This document shows positions 1 through 7,530 of a stretch of DNA of 64,000 nucleotides, piece by piece. Each line of letters starts with the position of its first letter. Positions within the stretch are counted from its first letter, which is position 1. Made by a program: the position numbers and the translations under genes. The notes below the pieces were generated by a model, which was not told the DNA's origin, made no database searches, and saw only the letters and a list, made by a program, of their open reading frames with translations. The DNA comes from SZUA-36 sp963727635 (GTDB lineage Bacteria; Pseudomonadota; Gammaproteobacteria; Xanthomonadales; SZUA-36), in assembly GCA_963727635.1 (NCBI GenBank), contig CAVSHP010000025.1, forward strand, positions 88,308-152,307, written 5' to 3'.

Positions 1-1
1 G

Positions 2-526
2 GTGATGATACCGCTGATATCACATGTAAGTGAGTTCGACCGCATGCGCAAATCCCTCGAGGAGAAAGCGCTTCGCGTGATGGAGGAACACGGTGCGAAA
101 ATTCCCTACCTGATCGGCACCATGATCGAGATACCACGCGCGGCGCTGACCGCGGGGCAGATTGCCAAAACGGCCGAATTCTTTTCCTTCGGCACCAATG
201 ACCTGACACAGACGACCTATGGAATATCCCGGGACGATGCCGAATCGGGCTTCCTGGTGCATTACCTGCAATCCGGCCTGCTCAAGGAAAATCCGTTCGC
301 CAGCATCGACCCCGACGGTGTCGGCCGCCTGATGAAAATCGCGATCGAGGAAGGCCGTGCGGTGCGTAAAGACCTGGAAATCGGTGTCTGCGGAGAGCAC
401 GGTGGTGACCCGAAGAGTATCCACCTGTGCCACAAACTGGGCGTCGATTACGTGTCTTGTTCGCCGTTCCGGATTCCGATTGCACGTCTGGCGGCGGCAC
501 ATGCCGCGCTGGAGGATGCCGGCTAA
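2..526 (+). CDS. ppdK: Pyruvate, phosphate dikinase, C-terminal part (5' end outside window)
   Basis: Interconverts pyruvate + ATP + Pi and PEP + AMP + PPi in the cytoplasm. About 174 residues of the C-terminal PEP/pyruvate-binding TIM barrel are visible. Family motifs in order are GTMIEIPRAAL, FFSFGTNDLTQ, GVCGEHGGDP (its Cys is the proton donor in characterised PPDKs) and SCSPFRIPIARLAAA just before the stop. The full family protein is about 870-900 residues, so roughly four fifths lies left of the window. GTNDLTQ followed by a late CGEHGGDP distinguishes PPDK from PEP synthase and enzyme I with good confidence. The next gene is convergent. Together with nifJ and korAB elsewhere in the window it could supply PEP from pyruvate, which is inference. 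Confidence 0.93.
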   Translation: MMIPLISHVSEFDRMRKSLEEKALRVMEEHGAKIPYLIGTMIEIPRAALTAGQIAKTAEFFSFGTNDLTQTTYGISRDDAESGFLVHYLQSGLLKENPFASIDPDGVGRLMKIAIEEGRAVRKDLEIGVCGEHGGDPKSIHLCHKLGVDYVSCSPFRIPIARLAAAHAALEDAG

Positions 527-728
527 TACGATTAATCACGCACCCGGACAACGCTCATTCGGCAGGCTTTGCCATTGTCCTGCCTCCTGAGTGTTGTTTG
601 AGGTGCGCTTTCACATCAAAGAATATCTTCAGGTCACTCACGATCGGGATGACCAACCGGGGACAGCCCGCCGCCGAAGTGTTGAGAGCGGGTCTGGGTC
701 CTTTCATGATCGTCGTTGCCGATCGGGA

Positions 729-1508
729 CTAGAAGGTGCCCGGATAAAGACCACCGTCGATCAGCACGTTCTGTGCCGTGATATAGGCGGCGTGCTGGCT
801 GCAGAGAAAGGCACAGGTGGCGCCGAATTCATCCGGATCACCCGGTCGCGCGGCGCCGATTTTGCCGAACAGGTTCTGCTGGAAGGTCTCCTTGTCCACG
901 CCGGCCTGTTTGGCGCCCGCGTCGATGACCGACCACAGCCGGTCGGTCGCGATGTAACCGGGCAACAGGTTGTTGATGGTGACATTGTAGCGGGCCGGTT
1001 CCCGCGCAATTCCGGAGATGAAACCGGTCAGACCCGCACGCGCGCCATTGGACAGGCCCAGCACGTTTACCGGCAATTTTACCGCCACACTGGTGATGTT
1101 GACGATACGGCCGAAACGGCGTTCGATCATGCCGTCGAGGCTGCGCCGGATCATGTCGATGGCACTGTACATATTCGCGTTTACGGCATCAAACCAGTCT
1201 TTTTGATTCCAGTTGCGAAAATCGCCCGGTGCCGGTCCGCCGGCGTTGTTGACCAGGATATCGGGGGCAGGGCAGGCGGCGTAAAGCGCAGTGCGCCCGT
1301 CTTCGGTGGTGACATCGGCGATAACCGCAGTGGCTTTTCCGCCACCGGCGGCATTGATCTCATCGACGGTGGCGTTAAGGGGTCCGCTCGAGCGTGCACT
1401 GACCCAGACGTCAACCCCTTCCGCCGCCAGTGCCTGCGCACAGGCCTTGCCCAGACCCTTGCTCGAAGCGCAAATGATGGCCTTACGGCCGGCAATTTTC
1501 AGATCCAT
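729..1508 (-). CDS. SDR-family oxidoreductase, atypical active site
   Basis: Short-chain dehydrogenase/reductase fold with a Rossmann nucleotide-binding start (SSKGLGKACAQAL), the NNAGGP motif and a typical C-terminal INGG-like end (LIDGGLYPG). The usual catalytic YxxxK is not present: the equivalent segment reads LGLSNGARAGLTG after NITSVAVKLP. It therefore belongs to the subgroup of FabG-like SDRs in which Tyr and Lys are replaced, and chemistry by the classical mechanism is doubtful. The start at 1508 (MDLKIAGRK) is preferred over 1517 or 1538 because AGAAGG lies 9 bases upstream. About 260 residues. Convergent with ppdK, divergent from the metallohydrolase. The substrate cannot be told. 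Confidence 0.8.
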   Translation of the reverse strand: MDLKIAGRKAIICASSKGLGKACAQALAAEGVDVWVSARSSGPLNATVDEINAAGGGKATAVIADVTTEDGRTALYAACPAPDILVNNAGGPAPGDFRNWNQKDWFDAVNANMYSAIDMIRRSLDGMIERRFGRIVNITSVAVKLPVNVLGLSNGARAGLTGFISGIAREPARYNVTINNLLPGYIATDRLWSVIDAGAKQAGVDKETFQQNLFGKIGAARPGDPDEFGATCAFLCSQHAAYITAQNVLIDGGLYPGTF

Positions 1509-1728
1509 GCGATTCATCCTTCTGTTGGTGCCACCCATCTGAACAAGGTGCAGGTGGCCGAATTGATACCCGGATTATAGCCAGAAACCGCGCCGCGGGG
1601 TCCTGTTTCGGAAACCTTGCGCTTTAAACTCAAGTGGAATGGGATTTGCCGTGGCCAGCATCATGGTGAAGCGGAATTCGGCCATAATATTCGTACCAAC
1701 CGCCACCTCCCTCATACATAATAGATCG

Positions 1729-2766
1729 ATGAACACACGTGGTGATCCAGTCAGCTACGAATTTGATTTTCAGCCGGAGCTGGGTGAAGCCGTCGATATC
1801 CTGCCCGGTCTGAAATGGCTGCGTCTGCCGTTGCCGTTCATGCTCGGGCATATCAATGTCTGGCTGCTGCGCGACGGCGACGGCTGGGCCATTGTCGATA
1901 CCGGCATCCATACCGAGATCACGCGCAATGCCTGGGAAAACGTGCTTGGCATGCAACTGGACAATGCGCCGGTCACGCGGGTGCTGGTCACCCACCTGCA
2001 CCCGGATCACGCCGGTTGTGCCGGCTGGTTGTGCGAGAAATATGACGTCGAATTGTACATGACCCGCGACGAATACCTGCTGTGCCGCATCCTGGTCTCG
2101 GATACCGGTTTGCCGGCGCCAAAGGAAGGCAGACGCTTCTACCAGGCTGCCGGATTCGTAGAAGAGCACATGACCCGTTACATCGAAATGTTCGGTTCAT
2201 TCGGCAAGGTGGTGGCGCAGTTGCCGCAGGCCTATCACCGCCTGTAAGAGGAACGCAGCGTTAAAATAGGCGCACAGACATGGCAGGTCATTACCGGGCA
2301 TGGCCATTCACCCGAGCATGCCTGCCTGTACAACCCCGGGCAAAACGTCCTGATCTCGGGTGACCAGATTCTGCCGACCATTTCGCCCAACGTGAGCGTT
2401 TACCCGACCGAGCCCGCTGCCAATCCACTGGCGGGCTGGTTTGACTCCTTACACCGGATGAAAACCCTGCTGCCGGCCGACGTGCTGGTATTGCCATCAC
2501 ACGGCAAGCCTTTTCGTGGGGTCATGGGGCGGCTGGATGCATTGATCGAAGAACACCAGTCGGGTCTGGAAAAACTGCGGCAACTGTGTCGCCAACCGCA
2601 ACGGGCGGTGGATGTCTTTCCGGTGCTGTTCAAGAGTGAAATCACCGACAGCAACCTGATGATGGCCACTGGCGAGGCCATCGCCCATCTGAATTACCTT
2701 TGCTTCGAGGGTGAGGTGGGTTTCGAAACCGATCAGGCTGGCGTCCGCTGGTATCAGACCCGGTAA
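1729..2766 (+). CDS. Metallo-beta-lactamase-fold hydrolase, interrupted by an in-frame TAA
   Basis: MBL-fold Zn hydrolase of the glyoxalase II/RNase Z-like group. The metal ligands appear in order: THLHPDHAG (HxHxDH), GHGHSPEH, SGDQILP and PSHGKPF. The reading frame continues unchanged through a TAA codon at 2245-2247 (after AYHRL), and both halves are well conserved, so one nonsense substitution, or a sequencing error, splits an otherwise complete protein of about 345 residues. The second half has no obvious independent start. The start at 1729 (MNTRGDPVSYEF) is chosen because homologous sequence begins there; upstream in-frame codons do not look like protein. The substrate is unknown. Resembles the MBL proteins that accompany acyl-CoA metabolism genes. 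Confidence 0.8.
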
Positions 2767-2838
2767 TTACCGTCTTGGTGGTCCCGGCCTGACCCTGTCA
2801 GTGCTGTCAAGGCAGGGCGGGCTTCATCGCCGGCTGAT

Positions 2839-3306
2839 TCAACAGTCCGCGCCATGGCAATACAGCGCAACAAATAACTCGGAGTGGATACGCCAGGCAC
2901 CGTCGGTCTTTCTCCAGGCGGCGGTGTACTGTCCGCCATTTTCAAGCTTGCCATTCGCAGTAGTTCTGGAGCCAACCCAGCTGCCACGTTCTATGGCCAG
3001 CGGATAAGCGTCGCTGATTACGATTTCCGACGGCGTTCTGACATAGACGACATCGGGGTATTGCGCAAAATGCAAGGTGAAGCTCTCGAGGTGCTCATCA
3101 CGACTGCGCTCAATTGCGCCCGTGCTAATCGTGATGACATAGTCATCGTCCAGAAAAGATTGCATGGACTCGATGTCATGCCGGGCGATGGCCTCATTGG
3201 ATTGCATACGGATTGCCCGTATGGTCTCCGGGCTGTCCTGCGCGCAGAGCGCCGAACCACTCACTGTCATCAAGAGTGTTAAAATAATTGTCCGGAAAAT
3301 TTGCAT
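2839..3306 (-). CDS. Secreted SnoaL/DUF4440-like (NTF2-fold) protein
   Basis: About 155 residues with a Sec signal peptide (MQIFRTIILTLLMTVSGSALCAQ) followed by an NTF2-like domain. The pattern is typical of DUF4440: a helical start (NEAIARHDIESMQSFLDDDYVI), a central ARG/SER segment and the strand motifs ERGSWVGSR, GGQYTAAWRK and GAWRIHSELF. Proteins of this fold bind small molecules or act as ketosteroid isomerase-like enzymes, but many have no known function and no catalytic residues can be assigned here. The start at 3306 has a GGGGG ribosome-binding site; the open frame further upstream is not protein-like. Stands alone. Confidence 0.7.
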   Translation of the reverse strand: MQIFRTIILTLLMTVSGSALCAQDSPETIRAIRMQSNEAIARHDIESMQSFLDDDYVITISTGAIERSRDEHLESFTLHFAQYPDVVYVRTPSEIVISDAYPLAIERGSWVGSRTTANGKLENGGQYTAAWRKTDGAWRIHSELFVALYCHGADC

Positions 3307-3376
3307 AGTGTCCCCCAGCCAGTGATCTCTCACTATAGCGTAAAGCGTCCATTTTGGCCGTTTCCAGCAACGCGTA

Positions 3377-3637
3377 GTGTCAAAAATAACACATACTGCA
3401 TGGCCGCTGGCAGTTATACGTAGTGGAGATTCCGAGGTTCCGTTTTGCGCCGGCAAGTATCACGTTCGTTATTTCTACGATAGCAGCAAGTTTTCTGATG
3501 AATACGACTTGATCATTGACAAGACCGAAGATGTGTACAGCGCCTTTTGGCTGGTGGATGGCGAAACACGCGCCATTGGTGTCGGCATGGAAGTTGAGAA
3601 CGGGCTCGCGATCGGTTGGCGCAGAGTCACTAATTGA
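3377..3637 (+). CDS. Small hypothetical protein, possibly a gene fragment
   Basis: Short frame of up to 86 residues whose second half (YHVRYFYDSSKFSDEYDL, then SAFWLVDGETRAIGVG and NGLAIGWRR) has the alternating hydrophobic pattern of small beta-sheet proteins that begin with a W or F strand and end with a GLAVGW-type strand. The first 25 residues look non-coding, and the only upstream start is a GTG without a clear ribosome-binding site. It may be the 3' end of a decayed gene. An antisense frame over the same bases is judged a shadow. No function can be assigned. Confidence 0.35.
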   Translation: MSKITHTAWPLAVIRSGDSEVPFCAGKYHVRYFYDSSKFSDEYDLIIDKTEDVYSAFWLVDGETRAIGVGMEVENGLAIGWRRVTN

Positions 3638-3881
3638 TCTGCTGGCAAACGGCCATGAACAGAACTTTGCCGGCAGATGTATTTCGACCCAGAGCAAGAC
3701 ATCGGTTTTTCTCAAATGCTGTCGTGAACATTGGAGCTTCGCAATCAGTAACTGCCTATAACAGCAAACGGACAGAAGGAGATTCTTCTTGATGCAAGTA
3801 CAGTCTGTGTTCGCATTGCCCAAAATCAAAAAAAGGTATTAATATATAAATTTGGGGGGACGTAAATACCGGGAGATTGAA

Positions 3882-4199
3882 ATGAAAACCTTTCTACTGA
3901 TTACAGGAAGTGGCCCCCTGATGATTCTTACTTCGCATAAAAGCATCGAGAATTCAATTTTACTGGATAAACTGCTGGCAAAGGGAATTGATAAGTTCAT
4001 TGCCTATGAGGTTCCATTCGATTTGGCAAAGCAACGTTATGGTTGGCATTTCAATGTGGTCGCCAATGACCTGCACGAGGCCGACGATTTGCGGGTGCTG
4101 GACTATAATGGCGATCGGGCTTTCAGACTTTTCAGTTTCAGCGAGCTAGGCAAGGCCCATATCCATGAACCAGCTACCCAGGGACAAGCGGTCGCTTAA
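3882..4199 (+). CDS. Conserved hypothetical cytoplasmic protein
   Basis: About 105 residues beginning MKTFLLITGSGPLMILTSH, with GGGAG 8 bases before the ATG. It contains a helix-rich segment (SILLDKLLAKGIDKFIAYEV) and an acidic region (NDLHEADDLRVLDYNGDRAF). No signal peptide, transmembrane segment or metal motif. I recognise the general look of a small conserved bacterial protein in which the N terminus resembles a beta-alpha Rossmann-like start, but not a named family. Its 3' end overlaps the end of a decayed minus-strand gene (4174-4574). Confidence 0.55.
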   Translation: MKTFLLITGSGPLMILTSHKSIENSILLDKLLAKGIDKFIAYEVPFDLAKQRYGWHFNVVANDLHEADDLRVLDYNGDRAFRLFSFSELGKAHIHEPATQGQAVA

Positions 4200-4574
4200 A
4201 ACCCGGGAGTTGAAGCTCTCTCACATCAAGGTCCGGCACAATCTTGATATCGGCAGGCGGAAGTTCGGTGTCGTAGGTGAACCATGCCAACGATACCGCA
4301 CCCAGATCAGGAAACACCGTAATAAAAAAAACTGGCCTCTTGTTTCAGGGCTGTACCATGCGCTGTTCATGCCGGGGTTTATCTGGAAGTTTTCGGGTAA
4401 TTCGTACGCGAATGCGATTCCCCTGTTTTCGAATCTGCCCAAGTCTTCCAATACGTGAGCGATGACCGCGTGGCCCGAATCGAGCGCAGCCGCGGTAGGT
4501 TTGGGTCCTGATTGAATACCTGCAAGAAGGCCTAAGCGTATAGGATAGCGCCCGTTAGGTGATATTATCTCAGT
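4174..4574 (-). pseudogene. Remnant of a protein with a WYNPxTxGQGFF / AWFTYDTE repeat domain
   Basis: On the minus strand, a coding-like frame reads ALDSGHAVIAHVLEDLGRFE and then INPGMNSAWYSPETRGQ. In a second frame it continues FFITVFPDLGAVSLAWF and TYDTELPPADI, ending at a TAG (4174-4176). The halves meet at a run of eight A/T bases (4324-4331). The NPGxNxAWYxPxTxGQGFF...FPDLGxVxLAWFTYDTE pattern is a recurrent domain in secreted gammaproteobacterial proteins. No start codon is visible, since the frame runs back into the divergent gene at 4575, and the sequence after ELPPAD departs from the family. I therefore read it as a truncated, frameshifted remnant, not a live gene. Confidence 0.55.
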
Positions 4575-5417
4575 ATGAAAAAAAGAATTGCCGTTCTAAC
4601 GTTGGAACACGCAGGTGACATAGAAAAAACCAGCGCAATGCTGACGTATTTGCTCGGCATCTGGAGGCAGCAGGGTTTCAAAATCGACGTATATCAAGGG
4701 ATTAACCAGGATTTTGAAGCGGATGTCGTTTTTTCACATATCGATCTCACCGTCGTTCCCGACGACTACTCCGAATTTCTGGACAGGTTCCCCGTTGTGA
4801 TAAACAGAAGGGCCAGCGACATATCAAAGCGATTGATCAGCCGCAACCTGCTGTCACGGGATGATGCTTATGACGGCCCCGTAATCGTGAAAACAGATGA
4901 GAATTATGGCGGCGTTCCGGAGTTGCTTCACAAGCAGCATACAGGGAAGATTCAAAACATCGCCACGTATCAACGCCCGTGGCGGCGTACGGAATTTCTC
5001 GACACCTACAATTACCCGGTCTTTGACACCATCAGGGAAGTACCACATGGCGTTTGGAAGAACAAAAATCTGATCGTCGAGAAATTTCTACCTGAAATCG
5101 ACGCCGATGGCAATTTTCGCCTGCGCTATTGGTTGTTCCTGGGCAACAAGGGTCTCGGGACATGTCATATCTCACCGAACCCGATTGTGAAGGACACTGA
5201 CAGCAACAGCATCAACATCGAGGGCGTACCTGTAGCGCTCAGGTCCCTGCGCGACGAATTCGGCATCGACTATGGAAGAATGGATTACGCAATGGTTGAT
5301 GGCAAGCCGGTTGTCTACGACATCAATACCACGCCTGCCACCAGGAACATGTTCATTGACCTTATCGGTGACAGGCTACTCGAATTGGCCGACGGGATAG
5401 GTTATTACATCAATTGA
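4575..5417 (+). CDS. ATP-grasp-like protein of unknown substrate
   Basis: 280 residues starting MKKRIAVLTLEHAG. The layout is ATP-grasp-like: an N-terminal pre-ATP-grasp domain, a central region with PVIVKTDENYGGVPE, IVEKFLPEIDADGNFRLRYW (a VEKF-type nucleotide strand), then DYGRMDYAMVDGKPVVYDIN and TTPATRNM. The D...DIN pattern corresponds to the metal-binding acidic/Asn pair of ATP-grasp ligases. It probably forms an amide, ester or peptide-like bond using ATP, but the acceptor is not identifiable. No partner biosynthetic gene flanks it: a hydroxyacid dehydrogenase lies convergent downstream. Confidence 0.65.
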   Translation: MKKRIAVLTLEHAGDIEKTSAMLTYLLGIWRQQGFKIDVYQGINQDFEADVVFSHIDLTVVPDDYSEFLDRFPVVINRRASDISKRLISRNLLSRDDAYDGPVIVKTDENYGGVPELLHKQHTGKIQNIATYQRPWRRTEFLDTYNYPVFDTIREVPHGVWKNKNLIVEKFLPEIDADGNFRLRYWLFLGNKGLGTCHISPNPIVKDTDSNSINIEGVPVALRSLRDEFGIDYGRMDYAMVDGKPVVYDINTTPATRNMFIDLIGDRLLELADGIGYYIN

Positions 5418-5453
5418 AATGCACTCATGGCTGGGGTCTGGAATATTCGCCGC

Positions 5454-6407
5454 TTATCCCAAATCCTTCTTTTGTACCTGGTGAAGCAGTGGTTTCCCCT
5501 CCAGGTAACGCTGTAGGTTCTCATGCCAGATTTTTGCGACCCTTGCCTGGTAAAGCGGAGATACTCCAGCATTGTGCGGTGTGATGAAAACATTGTCGTA
5601 TGACCAGAGTTCATCATCCGATGGCCAGGGCTCGACAGTCATGACATCCAGTAAGGCCTGTAGTGTTTTCCGTTCTTTCAGCGCACCTTTGAGCGCATCA
5701 ATATTGATTATGCCACCTCTGGAAACATTGATGAGAATGGCCGAATCCTTGAGTAAATCGAGTTCTGTCGCGTCGATCATGTGCGTGGTTTCAGGCAATA
5801 GCGGCAGGGCCAGCACAATGATGTCAGCTTTGTGGAGGTAATCGTGCAATTGATCCGGGCCACTGGTCTCATCCACGTCCTGTGTGTCAACCGGATTTTT
5901 TCTGATGCCCAGTACTCGCATGCCGAAGGACCTGGCTATTTTTGCCACTCGACGGCCGATAGAACCGAGGCCTATTACCAGGATTGTTTTGTCAGTCAGG
6001 CTTTCCAGTTGCACCATTTCCCAAGTTGCCTGGAGGTGCTGATAGTGTAGCTGTCTGAGCCGCTTTATGGACCAGAAAATAGCTGCAAAGACAAACTCGG
6101 TCACTTCCGGGGCATTCGTGCCAGGGGAACGACTAATGAGGATATCCCTGTCCAGCAGTGTTTGATAGAAATCCTCGGAAATGCCGGAATCCTCGGTATG
6201 TACCCACTTCAGGTTTGGTGTTTTGAGGAGAAGTGCTTTGAACTCCGGGCCATAAGATTTTCCTGCAAGCACCGCGATCGAATCTCCATGAACAGGCTGT
6301 TTAAAGGGTTGACCCGCTTTGATGAGTATCCAGTTGTCGTTTTTGAGGAGGCTCTTGGTACCGTCACCGAATTGATCAAAAAAATCACTCCCCGCAAGCA
6401 CATTCAT
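5454..6407 (-). CDS. D-2-hydroxyacid dehydrogenase (NAD-binding)
   Basis: 317 residues of the D-isomer-specific 2-hydroxyacid dehydrogenase family. The NAD-binding motif is VIGLGSIGRRVAKIARSFGM (about residues 142-161). The catalytic Arg is in NVSRGGIIN, the Glu in VMTVEPWPSDDELW and the His in ITPHNAGVSPLY, so the Arg-Glu-His triad is complete. It would reduce a 2-keto acid to a D-2-hydroxy acid with NAD(P)H, or the reverse. Substrate specificity (glyoxylate, hydroxypyruvate, phosphoglycerate-like) cannot be inferred from the visible residues; the short C terminus argues against SerA with an ACT domain. Convergent with the ATP-grasp gene. Confidence 0.85.
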   Translation of the reverse strand: MNVLAGSDFFDQFGDGTKSLLKNDNWILIKAGQPFKQPVHGDSIAVLAGKSYGPEFKALLLKTPNLKWVHTEDSGISEDFYQTLLDRDILISRSPGTNAPEVTEFVFAAIFWSIKRLRQLHYQHLQATWEMVQLESLTDKTILVIGLGSIGRRVAKIARSFGMRVLGIRKNPVDTQDVDETSGPDQLHDYLHKADIIVLALPLLPETTHMIDATELDLLKDSAILINVSRGGIINIDALKGALKERKTLQALLDVMTVEPWPSDDELWSYDNVFITPHNAGVSPLYQARVAKIWHENLQRYLEGKPLLHQVQKKDLG

Positions 6408-6763
6408 CTATTTTCTAAAACCGTTAGGCGACCATTGAAAGCCAGAGTGTAGGTAGCATAGACGCTATATTGCAAGAAATTGCAAATTTTAGTTTAGGGG
6501 ATTGGCAACTTGTGGCCGGTTCCAGTTCATCGAGTCGCTGAAAAACACACCTGGCGTTTAGCTGCTTACTGACAGCAAGCGGCACAATGGGAAACCTCAC
6601 GTTAGAAGTGGCTTTAAAAAACCAGAGCAGGTCAAAAACGACTAGAAGCGGTCTTACCAACTTGCTGTGCCTTACTGTATTTTAGATCCTCATTCCGCTT
6701 GACGTACACATGGTTCATCATTAGGTTCTGAACGACCTTGACACACATATTGGTGCAACAAAA
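6408..6763. other. 356-base intergenic stretch
   Basis: No convincing gene on either strand. A minus-strand frame of 78 codons exists (6424-6660) but has the composition of non-coding DNA and no ribosome-binding site. The right part probably carries the promoter of the small membrane-protein gene at 6764. No strong hairpin or repeat was noticed. Confidence 0.4.
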
Positions 6764-7093
6764 ATGACAAACATAACCTGCGCAGCATGTAAAAAAGAGA
6801 TCGAAACACGGCAGGATTTGGCTGTCGTTGGGCGTTCTTTTGTCACCTATCATCGAAAGTGCTTTAAAAGATCCAGGGGCATTTACCGGTTCTACTCCGG
6901 ATACTCAATTAACAGTCTGGCTATTTGGGTGATACTCGTCTTGTTAAACACAGCACTTTGGGCAACCTATGTTTTCTTTAGCGCGCCGTTAAAGGAAACA
7001 TTATATTTTTCTTTATTTTTATTGGTTCTTTTTATAGGTTTTAGACTCATCTCCTTTTTTGGCTACGAGATAAAACTGCCCAAAAAGCAGTGA
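6764..7093 (+). CDS. Small zinc-ribbon membrane protein
   Basis: 109 residues. The N terminus carries CAACKKEIETRQDLAVVG and later YHRKCF, a Cys/His arrangement like a small treble-clef or LIM-type zinc-binding knuckle. It is followed by two hydrophobic segments (about residues 50-72 and 78-98) separated by a short loop, and a basic end (KLPKKQ). This predicts a cytoplasmic Zn knuckle tethered to the inner membrane by a two-helix hairpin. I do not recognise a named family. It sits just upstream of the arsR-permease operon in the same direction, but base composition is more AT-rich than the flanking genes. Confidence 0.6.
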   Translation: MTNITCAACKKEIETRQDLAVVGRSFVTYHRKCFKRSRGIYRFYSGYSINSLAIWVILVLLNTALWATYVFFSAPLKETLYFSLFLLVLFIGFRLISFFGYEIKLPKKQ

Positions 7094-7146
7094 GCATGCA
7101 ACGATCTGTTTTTGTTTTCTATTTTTCAAATCTACTATATTCGTTA

Positions 7147-7178
7147 TTTCATATATATGTATAAGCGTATATAATAGT
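7147..7178 (+). promoter_or_regulatory. Promoter and likely ArsR operator
   Basis: An AT-rich imperfect palindrome (ATATATATGTATAAGCGTATAT) overlaps a perfect TATAAT box at 7170-7175, 7 bases before the arsR ATG. ArsR/SmtB repressors bind such 12-2-12-type AT-rich palindromes, so autoregulation is likely. If this -10 box is used, transcription would start at or next to the ATG, giving a leaderless or nearly leaderless mRNA, consistent with the lack of a ribosome-binding site before arsR. The -35 element is not clear. Confidence 0.5.
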
Positions 7179-7182
7179 CATC

Positions 7183-7530
7183 ATGATAAAGCCTGATTCG
7201 CTGTTCAGCATATTTTCCGATCCGACCCGGCTAAGGGCGCTCATGCTGATTCAATCTGAAGGTGAAGCCTGTGTCTGTGAACTCACGTTTGCGTTGCAGG
7301 AGTCGCAACCCAAGATTTCCCGCCACCTGGCATTGATGCGGGATATGGGGATTGTCGAATCACGCCGGGAGGGGACCTGGATGCACTATCGAATCAGCGA
7401 CTCTCTGCCAAAATGGTCAAAGGAAATTATCGGGCAGGTACATGCCCGCTTAACAACGATTAGTCCCTACCGGGAAGATAAAAAGCAATTGAAACAAATG
7501 AGCAACCGCCCGGAGAGAAGCTGTGGCTGA
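7183..7530 (+). CDS. ArsR/SmtB-family metalloregulatory repressor
   Basis: 115 residues with a winged helix-turn-helix: IFSDPTRLRALMLI (helix 1), CVCELTFALQESQPKISRHL (CxC metal/metalloid site plus recognition helix) and the wing SRREGTWMHYRI. The E-A-C-V-C-E-L motif is the ArsR-type alpha3 site that binds As(III)/Sb(III) or soft metals. It should repress itself and the overlapping permease gene until the ligand binds. The downstream gene starts inside its last codons (GTG at 7523), showing translational coupling. Confidence 0.88.
   Translation: MIKPDSLFSIFSDPTRLRALMLIQSEGEACVCELTFALQESQPKISRHLALMRDMGIVESRREGTWMHYRISDSLPKWSKEIIGQVHARLTTISPYREDKKQLKQMSNRPERSCG

Noticed and set aside
591..1580. 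329-codon plus-strand open frame
   Set aside because: Lies antisense to the SDR gene, which has family motifs and a ribosome-binding site; the translation here is Arg/Asp-rich with no motif.
6424..6660. 78-codon minus-strand frame
   Set aside because: No ribosome-binding site, composition like intergenic DNA, and no recognisable motif.
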